Positions 55,086-64,000 are shown, counted from the first letter of the stretch. The stretch is DNA of 64,000 nt from Arcanobacterium canis (GCF_029625435.1 NZ_CP121208.1:1426001-1490000), one strand, 5' to 3'. Numbers and translations: made by a program. The notes: generated from the sequence alone by a model not told the origin.

Positions 55086-56207
55086 TCATTCTATCGTCGC
55101 CTGTGATGATTGCTGGCGAATCTGCTCCCACAAATACCTGATGTCCTTTGACGCTCCACACTTACTGCAAAGGTCCACCACTGAACGTCCTTTGAGTAAC
55201 GCAGCATCGAAGCGAGACATGTCGTCACGTATGGTCACGATTGGCACATGAACTCCTGCAAGTAAACGGCGAATTTGTCCTGAAGGATTGTGCCCGACAC
55301 TGGATGCCCGGAGACGATTAATGACCATAATTGCTCTCTTATCGGGAGGATTGAGATCCGCATGTTCAAGTATCCGTCGCATCCCAATGACGGAGGCACT
55401 CGAAACATGAAGAACAATATCTGCCGCTTCGACCACATTGCGAGACACTTGCCACCGATCACGCATCGAATCTGACCCTGATAGGCCTCCAGCGAGGTCA
55501 ACAAACGTCCATTGCTCTTGACGGCGAAGTGAGTGAAGAATCTTCTCGACGATTGGGCTACTGATTTCACGCCATCGCTGGGCAGAGTTCACTCCGGCGA
55601 TAATCCGAGTGCCGCAAGTATCGGTTTCAACTAGTAACTGTGCGGCGGCCTCAAGATCGCGACCCTTTTCCACATTTCGTGAAAAAGCAACAAGTGCGGA
55701 AGATTCCTCTACTCCACAAATCTGCGCCAACGATGGAGCCACAAGATCGAGATCAATTGCCACTCCCTTACTGATTCTGGCAAGTTCACGCGTGAGCGTT
55801 GATCGTCCGTGAGATCCAGCAGGACCCCACACAGCGACGATACGTCCTTCCCCTATGTCAAGAGGAATTCTCTCTTCACGCTTCTTCTGTCCCATTGACT
55901 CGATCCAACCGACCGCTTCTGAGGGCGAAATGAGATGTTCAGAGAGATTGCGCAGCTCGTGTGCTGGTACTTTCCCACCTATCAGAGTTACTGTCAGACC
56001 CAAGGACTCAAGATCACGAATTGCTGTGAGCGTCAGCGATTCACAATCTCCTTCGATCAGAGCAGCTGAGCCAATGCCAGCCTGAGCAGCTGCCAACATT
56101 TCAGTCATGTCAACACAGCGTCTGACCACATAATGGTCCGTGCGCCGCTCTGCGAGCGCATACAAAATGTTCTCTTCGAATGTTGGTGCACAGAGTAAGA
56201 CTCCCAT
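55086..56207 (-). CDS. CpaE/MinD-like P-loop ATPase
   Basis: A 373-aa ATPase of the CpaE/TadZ/MinD group. An N-terminal receiver-like region (about residues 1-110) leads to a deviant Walker A GPAGSHGRST (with Ser-His-Gly-Arg replacing the usual GKGGVGKT form). The later blocks are IDLDLVAPSLAQICG (Walker A'-like Asp) and FVDLAGGLSG. The C-terminal strand with VINRLRASSVG completes the domain. The ATG 56207 has AGGAGG 6 nt upstream; GTG 56210 is an alternative. It overlaps the upstream SAF gene by one base. TadZ/CpaE proteins place pili or secretion machines, but no other tad genes are here. Function is uncertain. Confidence 0.72.
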   Translation of the reverse strand: MGVLLCAPTFEENILYALAERRTDHYVVRRCVDMTEMLAAAQAGIGSAALIEGDCESLTLTAIRDLESLGLTVTLIGGKVPAHELRNLSEHLISPSEAVGWIESMGQKKREERIPLDIGEGRIVAVWGPAGSHGRSTLTRELARISKGVAIDLDLVAPSLAQICGVEESSALVAFSRNVEKGRDLEAAAQLLVETDTCGTRIIAGVNSAQRWREISSPIVEKILHSLRRQEQWTFVDLAGGLSGSDSMRDRWQVSRNVVEAADIVLHVSSASVIGMRRILEHADLNPPDKRAIMVINRLRASSVGHNPSGQIRRLLAGVHVPIVTIRDDMSRFDAALLKGRSVVDLCSKCGASKDIRYLWEQIRQQSSQATIE

Positions 56208-56800
56208 CACTGTCCTCCTGGAAGTGCGATCATAAGAGAATCACCACGGCCAAGAGCATCCACCACCGCCGCTTCCTCGCCGGCAAAGAACCGCAGCTGC
56301 ACACTCTGATTTGTATGCAAGGTTCGTTCACGAGAAATGTTGACGATTTGGGCTTTTCCTATTTTTCGCGCCTTCGCATCGATGCCCGACGTCGTCTTCG
56401 GCGGGAGGGCCCAAATGTGCGCCTGCATTCCTGGACGTGCCGACTGAGCCGGAGTATGGATAAGAGGAACTTCGATATCAACGTACGGTTCACCATTTCC
56501 CCAGGTCACATCCGTAGCTGAGACAATTTCGCCCACAGCGAGCGAATGAGTTGCAATGAGATCGGCTGACACCTTCGATGCAGGCAAACGCCCTTGAGCC
56601 TCGGATAGCGGTAACTCCACAACTGTGAAGGAATCAGAGATAGGCGACCCTTGCGCAACAGGCTTGTTTATTTCTAGAACAGGTTGTAGATTTTCATCGC
56701 TCAGCAAAAATGCCCCTAGCATTCCACCGACCAGGATGAGTACAATTCCAATGAAAAGACGGGGATCGCCGAGAATAAGTCTCATTTGTTTTGATGCCAT
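56207..56800 (-). CDS. SAF-domain membrane protein (CpaB/RcpC-like)
   Basis: A 197-aa protein with an N-terminal membrane segment (LFIGIVLILVGGMLGAFLLS) and an SAF beta-clip domain (PVAQGSPISDSFTVVELPLS, IATHSLAVGEIVSATDV). The C-terminal part is beta-rich. It resembles CpaB/RcpC, which form part of Flp-pilus machines. The start is at ATG 56800 after GGAGG. It is paired with the CpaE-like gene without other pilus genes nearby. Such orphan pairs occur in actinobacteria near a small HTH gene; role unknown. Confidence 0.7.
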   Translation of the reverse strand: MASKQMRLILGDPRLFIGIVLILVGGMLGAFLLSDENLQPVLEINKPVAQGSPISDSFTVVELPLSEAQGRLPASKVSADLIATHSLAVGEIVSATDVTWGNGEPYVDIEVPLIHTPAQSARPGMQAHIWALPPKTTSGIDAKARKIGKAQIVNISRERTLHTNQSVQLRFFAGEEAAVVDALGRGDSLMIALPGGQ

Positions 56801-56839
56801 ATCAAAAGCCTCCCAAAGATCCCGTTTTTTACAGTCGAG

Positions 56840-56848
56840 TTATCCACA
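56840..56848. promoter_or_regulatory. Perfect DnaA-box sequence
   Basis: TTATCCACA, the consensus DnaA box, lies in the 97-bp gap between the divergent SAF and HTH genes. It is a single copy, so not an origin; it may regulate the flanking genes or titrate DnaA. Confidence 0.5.
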
Positions 56849-56897
56849 GGTTGTGAGTGCGGGTAGCAAAGCAAAAACAAACTGAAGGTGAGAACAG

Positions 56898-57107
56898 ATG
56901 GCACAGTTTCTAACGATCTCAGACGTTGCAGATTATCTCAACGTCTCGGCCAGTCAGGTACGCACCCTGATCAAGAACGGAGAAATCCCGGCAATTCAAG
57001 TCGGTGGCCGTGGCCAATGGCGTATCGAAGAAGCGAAGCTTGAAGAGTACATCAAGCGTGGTTACGAAGCTACAGCTAAGAAGATTGGCACAGACTTCGA
57101 GGTCTGA
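56898..57107 (+). CDS. Small helix-turn-helix DNA-binding protein (excisionase-like fold)
   Basis: A 69-aa protein with a MerR/excisionase-type HTH: FLTISDVADYLNVSASQVRTLI, followed by the wing-like PAIQVGGRGQWRIEEAKLEEYI. Length and sequence are typical of a conserved actinobacterial HTH family. It starts after GGTGAGAACAG. It may act as a transcription factor or DNA architectural protein. Its own terminator follows, so it is monocistronic. Confidence 0.85.
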   Translation: MAQFLTISDVADYLNVSASQVRTLIKNGEIPAIQVGGRGQWRIEEAKLEEYIKRGYEATAKKIGTDFEV

Positions 57108-57118
57108 CCGAAATACTC

Positions 57119-57160
57119 ATAGTGGGGGAGCACAACGTGAAGTGCTCCCCCACTATTTTT
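57119..57160. terminator. Terminator after the HTH gene
   Basis: A perfect 15-bp stem (ATAGTGGGGGAGCAC with its complement) has an 8-nt loop and is followed by TTTTT. Confidence 0.9.
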
Positions 57161-57161
57161 A

Positions 57162-57689
57162 TTACATCGCGGGAATTTCAATATACGACAATGCTTGTAT
57201 TGCCACCACGGATCTCCGCCGGTTCTCATTTTCCCAGCTTACAGAGTCTCGCAATACGCTCACCCAGTCCGTTCCGACGTCGGCAAGCTCACCAGTTGTA
57301 TCCACTCCATCCCCCACCACACGAACTCTCACACCACACGACCGCCTGAGTTTCGCAGGAAGACGCATCTCTAAACGCGGACGAATACCCCCTGCACGCC
57401 ACCCCCGATCAAGCGACCGAATCGACCACGCTGGGATAAGATATCGAGCCATTTGACCACGCAATTCAACCCAATCTACACCAACATCTACTGGCATTCC
57501 TTTGAGGAGAGTCCCGCCGACCATAAGCTCAATATCGTCACGTGCCCCAATAATCAGATCAAGAAGCGAAACACTACCTACTTCTGCCTCTCGAATCTCC
57601 TCACATTCACGCATCTGACCCTCAAGCCGCTCAGAATCAATTCGGCCCGCAATATCGCGTAAAAGTCGATCAAAATCCATAGATACCAT
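57162..57689 (-). CDS. Conserved hypothetical protein
   Basis: A 175-aa soluble protein, probably mostly beta. Segments: SLLDLIIGARDDIELMVGG, YLIPAWSIRSLDRGWRA and RVRVVGDGVDTTGELADVGTDWVSVL, reminiscent of small beta-barrel (SH3/OB-like) folds. The start may be ATG 57689 or ATG 57680; no strong ribosome site separates them. It converges on the HTH gene. I do not recognise the family; it may be an actinobacterial protein of unknown function. Confidence 0.55.
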   Translation of the reverse strand: MVSMDFDRLLRDIAGRIDSERLEGQMRECEEIREAEVGSVSLLDLIIGARDDIELMVGGTLLKGMPVDVGVDWVELRGQMARYLIPAWSIRSLDRGWRAGGIRPRLEMRLPAKLRRSCGVRVRVVGDGVDTTGELADVGTDWVSVLRDSVSWENENRRRSVVAIQALSYIEIPAM

Positions 57690-57853
57690 ACTACTGATCT
57701 ATTCACTCATTGTGATGACCATTCTTTAATAAAAGCACCATTTTCATACATTCATACATATGCGGGGTATATACCGCTTTCAACAAACAACTACCACTTT
57801 TAAATACATATAAATCATCAAACGACACTAAACATCAACTAAGGGGTTGCCAG
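57690..57853. promoter_or_regulatory. AT-rich gap upstream of the LysM gene
   Basis: This 164-bp gap is clearly more AT-rich than its surroundings. It contains the palindrome GGTATATACC (57766-57775) within GCGGGGTATATACCGC and the direct repeat TTCATACATTCATACAT. It likely carries the promoter of the LysM gene. Confidence 0.45.
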
Positions 57854-58585
57854 ATGAACGAGATGGCCCTATATAGATTATCTGGAGCACTATCTACCCT
57901 GATAGAACCAATATCATCCTCTACTACTTTGAACCATTGGTTGATATTGCTCTCAGTTGCGCTTCTTTGCATCTATCTTGTCTGGCACCTGACTGCATGG
58001 GTGCTGTATTTTGCCGCCCATCGGAGCCGCAATACTTCTCTTATGCTTCGCCTGTTAACAATTGCTCCGCGACGTGTTGCCCACAGGGCGGCAATTGCTC
58101 TCGCTTTGCCAGCATTCGCACTTTCATCACCAGCGATGGCTACCAGCGTCGATCTTTCCTGGGGCGGCGAGATCCCCTCGACGAGTACGTCACGGCTCGC
58201 CGACAACGCCCAAAATACAGACCAACCCGCCCTCACCACTCATACCCCACCTCCGCCCTCGACATCGCCAGATCCTCCCAGAAGATCTGTTCCGCCGCCT
58301 GCGAGCGCCGAATACCCGACAGAAACTCCACTCATACGCATGTGGAGCTCACCAAACACCCAGGCAATGCCTCAGGGACGAACTATTCTACAAACGACGC
58401 GGGTGAGGGTTCGACAAGGAGATTCTCTTTGGTCAATCGCACACGCAATATCTCCTGCACACACCGCAGAGCTCGTTGAGCGTATATGGAACGAAAACAA
58501 GTCCACCATCGGCCATGACCCAAATCTCATCTACCCAGGCCAAATTCTACAGATCCCGGAGGTCCACGATGTCCGCACAAGCTAA
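57854..58585 (+). CDS. Membrane protein with C-terminal LysM domain
   Basis: A 243-aa protein. Two hydrophobic segments lie near the N-terminus (WLILLSVALLCIYLVWHL, about residues 28-46, and HRAAIALALPAFALSSPAMA, about 77-96). A long Pro/Thr/Ser linker (about 100-180) leads to a C-terminal LysM domain (VRQGDSLWSIAHAIS ... LIYPGQILQIPEV). It should bind peptidoglycan outside the membrane. ATG start after AAGGGG. It overlaps the Rv3235-like gene by 17 nt, so the two are coupled. Confidence 0.8.
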   Translation: MNEMALYRLSGALSTLIEPISSSTTLNHWLILLSVALLCIYLVWHLTAWVLYFAAHRSRNTSLMLRLLTIAPRRVAHRAAIALALPAFALSSPAMATSVDLSWGGEIPSTSTSRLADNAQNTDQPALTTHTPPPPSTSPDPPRRSVPPPASAEYPTETPLIRMWSSPNTQAMPQGRTILQTTRVRVRQGDSLWSIAHAISPAHTAELVERIWNENKSTIGHDPNLIYPGQILQIPEVHDVRTS

Positions 58586-59072
58586 TGTCACTCCCCAACC
58601 TCGTCGCGAACATCCTGTGATCTACGCAAGGCGCCACGTTGACCACCTGCGTTTCGCTTCTGTTCCCGAACGCAATCCTTATGACTCACTTGCTGAGTGG
58701 CGTGATCACCAGGTTGAGCTAACGAAACCATTACCGGAGAACTTTCCGGCTCCCAAAATCGCCGTCGCACAAATGATCGGCCAATGCGTGGAAGTATTGC
58801 TTGGGCATCGCCCTATTCGACAAGTCCAAAATTGGATGACACCCGAAGTCTTCCACTCACTTTCTCGCCATGCTGGACTCGTGAAGCGCGCCGGTGCGAC
58901 ACCGACGCGTTGCCTTCCACCACGTGTGCGCAGAATTCTCCTGACACAGCCCCAACCACGAACTGCAGAATGCTCCGTGGCACTGTTCGACGGAATGCGC
59001 ATTCGCGCAGCAAGTGCTCGGATTGAAGTCCGGCGAGGCCACTGGCATCTCGTTAATCTCGAAATCTACTGA
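58569..59072 (+). CDS. Rv3235-family protein
   Basis: A 167-aa protein; the ATG at 58569 follows GGAGG and lies within the end of the LysM gene. An N-terminal disordered stretch leads to a compact domain (AVAQMIGQCVEVLLGHRPIRQVQNWMTPEVFHSLSRH region in parts; later RTAECSVALFDGMRIRAASARIEVRRGHW). This matches the Rv3235 type, a SecA-neighbour in many actinobacteria. It lies just before secA on the opposite strand, as in relatives. Function is unknown. Confidence 0.78.
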   Translation: MSAQANVTPQPRREHPVIYARRHVDHLRFASVPERNPYDSLAEWRDHQVELTKPLPENFPAPKIAVAQMIGQCVEVLLGHRPIRQVQNWMTPEVFHSLSRHAGLVKRAGATPTRCLPPRVRRILLTQPQPRTAECSVALFDGMRIRAASARIEVRRGHWHLVNLEIY

Positions 59073-59081
59073 ATATCAGAA

Positions 59082-59133
59082 AGAAGGAAGACGGACGCTG
59101 ACTGCAAATGCAGTAACCGCCCGTCTTCCTTCT
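59082..59133. terminator. Bidirectional terminator between the Rv3235-like gene and secA
   Basis: A 13-bp outer stem (AGAAGGAAGACGG with CCGTCTTCCTTCT) encloses a second hairpin, ACTGCAAATGCAGT (59101-59114). Confidence 0.75.
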
Positions 59134-59177
59134 TATCTTTCTGCGCTGAATACTCCATAGATCCTCAACGACGAAGA

Positions 59178-61904
59178 TCAGTGCTTACGACGCGCCCGAC
59201 GTTGTTGACGATTCAGTCCATCCTTGCTCGCCAAATGCTGCCCGGACTCGTTCGTACGCTGAACATTTCCTGATTCATCGCTCGAAGAGTACGTCATCTG
59301 AGCTTGAGTCGTTGGGCGCTTAATCCCCAAAACTTTTTCGGTGTCGATATTGTGTTGCGGCTGTTCTTGCGCTGCAGGCTCTGCCCCCGCCGCAAGAGCT
59401 TCACGTGCAGCACGCTCGCTTGGGAGCTCGAAGTTGAACAAGTAACCCACCGTTTCAGAACGAATCGCATCGTTCATCTGCTGGAAGAGCTGGTACCCCT
59501 CTTCTTTGTACTCAACGAGGGGATCACGCTGAGCCATCGCACGAAGCCCAATACCCTCCTTCAGGTAATCCATCTCGTAAAGATGCTCACGCCACTTGCG
59601 ATCGAGCACAGTGAGAAGAACTTGGCGTTCAATATTACGCATATTATCGTCACCAAGCTCTTCTTCGCGCTCTTCGTAGATCGCGTGAACATCGTCAGAT
59701 ACTTCGCTGAGGATCGCCTCGCGGGTGAGCAAGCGTGCGCCACCAACCTCGTCAACAAGCTCCTCAGGCGAGAACGACGGCTTGTAGATGCTACGCAGGT
59801 CGGTCCACAGCCCATCAAGATCCCAGTCTTCAGCAGACCCGAGAGTACCAGCAGTCACCACATCGCCGACGGTGAAGTCAATAAAGGACTGGATCTGGTC
59901 TTCGACATCCTCGCCGTTCAAGATCGCACGGCGCTCTTCGTAGAGAACTGCGCGCTGTTCGCTCATTACGTCGTCGTACTTGAGGACGTTCTTACGAATC
60001 TCGGCATTTCGTGATTCGAGCTGTGTCTGCGCACGCTCAATAGCATTGGACAGAATCTTGAATTCGAGAGCTTCGTCCTCTGGGCCTTTCTGGAACATCG
60101 CCGTCGCCCGGTTATTTCCAAACAGGCGCAGCAGATCGTCCTCGAGAGAAAGGTAGAATCGCGATTCGCCCGGATCGCCTTGACGTCCTGCACGGCCACG
60201 GAGCTGATTATCGATGCGACGCGATTCATGTCGTTCAGAGCCAAGCACGTACAAGCCGCCGAGTTCTTTGACTTCCTCGTGCTCCGCCTTGACCGCTTCC
60301 TTGGCTTTCGCAAGCATATCTGGCCATGCAGCCTCATATGCTTCAGCATCCTCGTCAGTCGAAAGCCCCGCTTGTGCCATCATCGCCTGCGCAATATGCT
60401 CAGCGTTTCCACCGAGCATAATGTCAGTTCCACGACCAGCCATATTCGTCGCAACGGTAACCGCACCCTTGCGTCCGGCCATCGCCACGACTTCTGCCTC
60501 GGACTCGTGATGCTTTGCGTTGAGCACGGTGTGAGGAATGCGGGCCTTCTTCAGCAGCGACGAAAGCTGTTCGGAGTGCTCCACCGACGCCGTGCCAACG
60601 AGCACGGGCTGACCGATAGCGTAGCGCTCCTTGATGTCCTCCACAATCGCCTTGTACTTCCCAGCCACTGTTGGATATACAAGGTCTGTCTTGTCCTGGC
60701 GAATCATCGGACGATTCGTCGGAATTGGGACGACGCCGATGTTATAGGTGCTGGCGAACTCTTCCGCTTCGGTTTCCGCAGTTCCCGTCATTCCCGAGAG
60801 CTTGTCGTAGAGTCGGAAGTAGTTCTGAAGGGTGATCGTCGCCAGAGTCTGATTCTCTGCCTTAATTTCGACATTTTCCTTCGCCTCGATGGCTTGGTGC
60901 ATACCTTCGTTGTAGCGACGCCCGGGTAGTACTCGGCCCGTATGCTCATCGACAATCATCACTTCGCCGTTTGTGACGATGTAATCCTTGTCCTTGTGGA
61001 AAAGCTCCTTAGCCTTAATCGCATTATTCAGATAACCGATCAGCGGAGTGTTCACTGACTCGTAAAGATTTTCAATGCCGAGCATGTCCTCGACTTTGTC
61101 GATCCCAGGCTCAAGAACGCCCACAGTACGCTTCTTCTCATCGACTTCGTAGTCGGTGTCCTTGCGCATCTGCAAAACAGCGCGGGAGAAAGTCTGGTAC
61201 CACTTATTCGCGTCGCCTTCAGCTGGGCCAGAAATAATGAGCGGGGTACGAGCCTCGTCAATGAGGATCGAGTCCACTTCGTCAACGATGGCGAAAAAGT
61301 GACCGCGCTGAACCAAGTTGTCCACATCAAGCGCCATGTTGTCACGAAGGTAATCGAAACCGAATTCGTTGTTGGTGCCGTACGTAATATCTGCCGCGTA
61401 CTGGGTACGGCGCTGATCCGGCGTCAGGCCCGAAGTGATTGTGCCTGTGGTCAAACCCAAGAAGCGGTAAACGCGTCCCATAAGCTCAGCCTGGTACGAC
61501 GCGAGGTAATCGTTCACGGTCACCACGTGTACACCCTTGCCAGGAAGAGCATTGAGATACGCAGCCAAAGTGGCGACAAGTGTCTTGCCTTCACCAGTTT
61601 TCATCTCCGAGATGTTACCCATGTGAAGGTTGGCCGCACCCATCACCTGCACGTCGTAGTGGCGCTGACCAAGAGTGCGCTTGGACGCCTCACGCACAAC
61701 GGCGAATGCCTCAGGGAGCAAGTCGTCGAGAGTTTCGCCCGCCTCTAGACGCTCCCTAAAATGAGCAGTTTGCTCTTTCAGTTCAGCATCGGTCATGTCC
61801 TCAAAAGAACTCTCGAGCTCATTGACCTGCTTTGCAATATTCTGAAGTTTCTTGAGCGTGCGACCTTCGCCGGCGCGAAGGATCTTATTGATCAGCTTAC
61901 GCAC
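59178..61904 (-). CDS. secA: Preprotein translocase ATPase SecA
   Basis: About 908 aa. The GTG at 61904 follows AGGAGA with a 4-nt gap; TTG 61919 is the longer alternative. Family motifs: [11 protein letters not shown] (Walker A), [19 protein letters not shown], and [17 protein letters not shown]-type arginine finger ([17 protein letters not shown]). The C-terminus is short and basic ([11 protein letters not shown]) without a CxCxnHC zinc motif, as in many actinobacterial SecA1 proteins. It drives Sec export across the membrane. A leader of about 230 bp separates it from the ispB terminator. Confidence 0.96.
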   Translation of the reverse strand: MRKLINKILRAGEGRTLKKLQNIAKQVNELESSFEDMTDAELKEQTAHFRERLEAGETLDDLLPEAFAVVREASKRTLGQRHYDVQVMGAANLHMGNISEMKTGEGKTLVATLAAYLNALPGKGVHVVTVNDYLASYQAELMGRVYRFLGLTTGTITSGLTPDQRRTQYAADITYGTNNEFGFDYLRDNMALDVDNLVQRGHFFAIVDEVDSILIDEARTPLIISGPAEGDANKWYQTFSRAVLQMRKDTDYEVDEKKRTVGVLEPGIDKVEDMLGIENLYESVNTPLIGYLNNAIKAKELFHKDKDYIVTNGEVMIVDEHTGRVLPGRRYNEGMHQAIEAKENVEIKAENQTLATITLQNYFRLYDKLSGMTGTAETEAEEFASTYNIGVVPIPTNRPMIRQDKTDLVYPTVAGKYKAIVEDIKERYAIGQPVLVGTASVEHSEQLSSLLKKARIPHTVLNAKHHESEAEVVAMAGRKGAVTVATNMAGRGTDIMLGGNAEHIAQAMMAQAGLSTDEDAEAYEAAWPDMLAKAKEAVKAEHEEVKELGGLYVLGSERHESRRIDNQLRGRAGRQGDPGESRFYLSLEDDLLRLFGNNRATAMFQKGPEDEALEFKILSNAIERAQTQLESRNAEIRKNVLKYDDVMSEQRAVLYEERRAILNGEDVEDQIQSFIDFTVGDVVTAGTLGSAEDWDLDGLWTDLRSIYKPSFSPEELVDEVGGARLLTREAILSEVSDDVHAIYEEREEELGDDNMRNIERQVLLTVLDRKWREHLYEMDYLKEGIGLRAMAQRDPLVEYKEEGYQLFQQMNDAIRSETVGYLFNFELPSERAAREALAAGAEPAAQEQPQHNIDTEKVLGIKRPTTQAQMTYSSSDESGNVQRTNESGQHLASKDGLNRQQRRARRKH

Positions 61905-62076
61905 TATCTCTCCTGACAATTTGTGAGAATATACCGCAAGTTATTCTAGCGTTTTGACACGCACGTGGGACAGCGGTGGACGCATGTCACGTTCGCTGAA
62001 GGCAAATGTTTCCTCCCGACGCTGTGGCCACAGTTGCGTTGCGACACCAACTTTTCGTTGTCGCATACAAAGAGAC

Positions 62077-62105
62077 GAGCACAAGTGGCTGTGCTACTTG
62101 TGCTC
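62077..62105 (-). terminator. Hairpin terminator after the polyprenyl synthase gene
   Basis: A perfect 10-bp stem (GAGCACAAGT with ACTTGTGCTC) has a 9-nt loop and lies 31 nt beyond the stop codon on the minus strand. Confidence 0.7.
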
Positions 62106-62135
62106 TTCTCTTCAGTCAAAAATGAGGACGTGTTT

Positions 62136-63149
62136 TTATGCCATTCGATCAACCATTGCGTAGGCAAAAGTCACCAGAGCATCTTTGACATCGCCCTCCT
62201 CAACGATCTCCAGTTCAGCGAGTGCATCTGAGGTCCACTGATGTGCCAGCTGGCGTGTTTGCTCAACGACGTCATGACGACGCAGCATTGCGACGACGTT
62301 CTCCAGCCGATCACCCTCATCGAGGTGACCTTCAGCCAACATCGCCAGAATTTCCTCGCCCTCGCGGTCGATAGTCCCCTCAGTAGCCATACGCTCAAGA
62401 AGTAACGTTGGCATTGTCGGCACGCCTTCAAGCAAATCAGTTCCTGGCGTCTTACCTGTAACATCGGAATCGGACATGAGATCAATAACGTCATCGGCGA
62501 TCTGGAATGCCACGCCCACACGCTCACCGTATTGAGCCACTGCTTCGGCAAGTTCCTCACTTCCGCCCGCAGAAAGTACACCATACCGTGCAGATGCCGC
62601 GATCAAAGATCCCGTTTTTCCAGCGAGAACTTGAATGTGATGAGCCTGAGGATCCTCACCTTCCTGAGGTCCCACGGTCTCATGGAGTTGGCCAATGCAC
62701 AGGCGCTCGAAAGTGCGCGCGTGAAGTAACACCGCTTTCGGACCAAGCCCGGCCACGATCGCAGATGCTCGAGCAAAGAGCATGTCCCCTGCCATAATCG
62801 CAGAGGAGTTTCCATAGACATATTGTGCCGAGGGGACTCCGCGACGTAGAGGAGCATCGTCCATAACGTCGTCGTGATAGAGCGACGCAAGATGCGTCAA
62901 TTCCACGACCACCGCCGAGTCGATGACAGCCTGCGCTTGCGGATTCGGCCCCAATTCCGCAGTGAGTACGGTCAGTGCCGGCCGAAGGCGCTTGCCACCT
63001 GCAGACGCCAAATGCGACGTGGCCGAGTCAGCCACAAGATCACCGACGCGCACGGCGTCACGCAGCGCATCTTCAACTTCCTCCATACGGGCGCGAAGGC
63101 GCACCGCCAGAGGATGATCTGAGGAGAACAGGCTGTCAATCAAGCTCAT
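62136..63149 (-). CDS. Polyprenyl diphosphate synthase (menaquinone side chain)
   Basis: A 337-aa trans-prenyltransferase. FARM motif region GGKRLRP at 51-57; first DDxxD D93-D97 (HDDVMDD); second DDxxD in FQIADDVIDLMSD. Medium chain length (heptaprenyl to nonaprenyl) is typical; product length cannot be read directly. It makes the isoprenoid tail of menaquinone. Its ATG overlaps the nuoN stop by 4 nt, the common actinobacterial nuoN-polyprenyl synthase layout. Confidence 0.92.
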   Translation of the reverse strand: MSLIDSLFSSDHPLAVRLRARMEEVEDALRDAVRVGDLVADSATSHLASAGGKRLRPALTVLTAELGPNPQAQAVIDSAVVVELTHLASLYHDDVMDDAPLRRGVPSAQYVYGNSSAIMAGDMLFARASAIVAGLGPKAVLLHARTFERLCIGQLHETVGPQEGEDPQAHHIQVLAGKTGSLIAASARYGVLSAGGSEELAEAVAQYGERVGVAFQIADDVIDLMSDSDVTGKTPGTDLLEGVPTMPTLLLERMATEGTIDREGEEILAMLAEGHLDEGDRLENVVAMLRRHDVVEQTRQLAHQWTSDALAELEIVEEGDVKDALVTFAYAMVDRMA

Positions 63150-64000
63150 AGAATGAAGGACCCTTGCATGAAGTCGAGGAATGGAGCGGGCAGGATGCCC
63201 AGCGCAATCGTAGCAACAAGTGCAACAACAATTGCAACCATCGACATACCTTCAGAGGTGACCACCACTGTCGATTCGCCGTCCGGTTCTTCGAAGAACA
63301 TCAATGCGACGAGTCGGAAGTAGAAGAAAGCGGTCACCGCAGAAGCGAGAACTGCAATTACCACGAGAATGGCTCCACCTGCATGGATACCTGCGCGGAA
63401 CGCTTCGAACTTTCCGATGAATCCGCCGGTGAAGGGAATACCAGCGAAGGACAAGAGGAAGACCAGCATCGACGTCGCTAAGAATGGGCTTCGCTTACCC
63501 AGTCCTCGCCAGGAATCCAAGTCCGTGGCTTCGCCGACGACGTTCCCTGCCGAGTCCTTCGAGCGCACCAAAGTCACAACACCGAACGCGCCGATCGTAG
63601 CGAATCCGTATGTCAACAGGTAGTAGAAGATCGCAGCAATCGCCGTTGCAGTTGGACGGAATGCTTCGATATCTGACGATAGTGATGGCAGGGCGGCAAC
63701 CCCCAGCAGTGCGATCAGAATGAAACCTGCGTGCGCAATCGACGAGTAAGCGAGCAGACGCTTAATATCTTTCTGCACCAGACCCATGACTGTGCCAACG
63801 ACGATCGTGGCGATGATGACGATCCACAGGAACGGAGTCAGCGCATCACGCGCTGGAGCCGAAAGGAACATCATCACACGAATCAACGCAGCGAAAGCCG
63901 CAGCCTTGGTTCCAGCAGCCATGAACGCAGTGATCGGAGTCGGAGCGCCCTGGTAGACATCAGGTACCCATTGGTGGAATGGCGCAGCGCCGATCTTGAA
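63146..64000 (-). CDS. nuoN: NADH-quinone oxidoreductase subunit N, C-terminal part
   Basis: The minus-strand frame is open to the end of the window, so the N-terminal part lies beyond 64000. The visible part starts FKIGAAPFHQWVPDVYQGAP, followed by MAAGTKAAAFAALIRVMMF and LLAYSSIAHAGFILIAL. These are the proton-channel helices of the NuoN antiporter-like subunit, with conserved Lys in TKAAAF and Lys/His in the later helices. It pumps protons in complex I. It is translationally coupled to the downstream polyprenyl synthase. Confidence 0.94.
   Translation of the reverse strand, partial: FKIGAAPFHQWVPDVYQGAPTPITAFMAAGTKAAAFAALIRVMMFLSAPARDALTPFLWIVIIATIVVGTVMGLVQKDIKRLLAYSSIAHAGFILIALLGVAALPSLSSDIEAFRPTATAIAAIFYYLLTYGFATIGAFGVVTLVRSKDSAGNVVGEATDLDSWRGLGKRSPFLATSMLVFLLSFAGIPFTGGFIGKFEAFRAGIHAGGAILVVIAVLASAVTAFFYFRLVALMFFEEPDGESTVVVTSEGMSMVAIVVALVATIALGILPAPFLDFMQGSFIL

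Noticed and set aside
56840-56848. Possible replication origin at the DnaA box
   Set aside because: Only one perfect box, no AT-rich unwinding element with box cluster, and no dnaA/dnaN nearby.

Overview
The window reads as a chromosomal segment of a moderate-GC actinobacterium. The closest fit is the Actinomycetaceae (Arcanobacterium/Trueperella/Actinomyces type), inferred from protein character rather than from a database search. Supporting markers are a long AtpH (270 aa), DUF2550 and NucS/EndoMS after the ATP synthase operon, a SigR/RsrA pair, a 24-aa bL37-type ribosomal protein, an Rv3235-like protein next to secA, an arginine/glycine-rich Rho, and many GTG starts. I see no insertion sequence, prophage or CRISPR array. 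The segment is mostly core genome with a few accessory islands.

Layout. 1-13.1 kb is carbohydrate metabolism: the end of a maltokinase and glgB (GlgE-type alpha-glucan pathway), a gene-poor stretch with two apparent ORF remnants next to a TraX-like membrane protein, then a maltose/maltodextrin island (malE-malF-malG on the minus strand; two GH13 glycosidases and a LacI regulator on the plus strand). 13.1-17.6 kb holds a cell-envelope or chaperone operon (thioredoxin/TPR protein, lipoprotein, membrane protein) divergent from a DivIVA-like coiled-coil protein with 11-residue repeats. 17.6-35.1 kb is a long minus-strand housekeeping run in the usual actinobacterial order: argS, thrB, rho, rpmE, prfA, prmC, tsaC, wecA-like, atpI-B-E-F-H-A-G-D-C, DUF2550, nucS.

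35.2-41.1 kb carries tRNA-Arg(CCG), glpQ-like and M23 peptidase genes, an SGNH-like protein, bL37, sigR-rsrA with a SigR-type promoter, and nagB-nagA. 41.3-46.7 kb holds a zinc alcohol dehydrogenase and a four-gene metal ABC transporter of the anchored-repeat type. Its promoter overlaps a palindromic metalloregulator-like operator. 46.8-54.6 kb holds a DoxX-like protein, aroA-rsgA, a phosphoribosyltransferase and sbcD-sbcC. 54.6-64 kb holds DUF6912, an orphan CpaE/SAF pair, a small HTH protein beside a perfect DnaA box, a LysM protein plus Rv3235-like protein, secA, a polyprenyl diphosphate synthase and the end of nuoN.

How it works together. The maltose ABC importer would bring in maltodextrins, the GH13 enzymes would cut them, and the LacI protein would sense the sugar. 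Maltokinase and GlgB would route maltose into glycogen. No malK lies here, so a shared ATPase elsewhere is likely. The anchored-repeat ABC locus is the most distinctive system. A beta-rich repeat is inserted into the substrate-binding protein where zinc receptors usually carry a His-rich loop, and the same repeat appears in a membrane-anchored surface protein encoded next to it. A palindromic octamer, CGACGTCG, recurs about 25 times through the window, far above a base-composition estimate.
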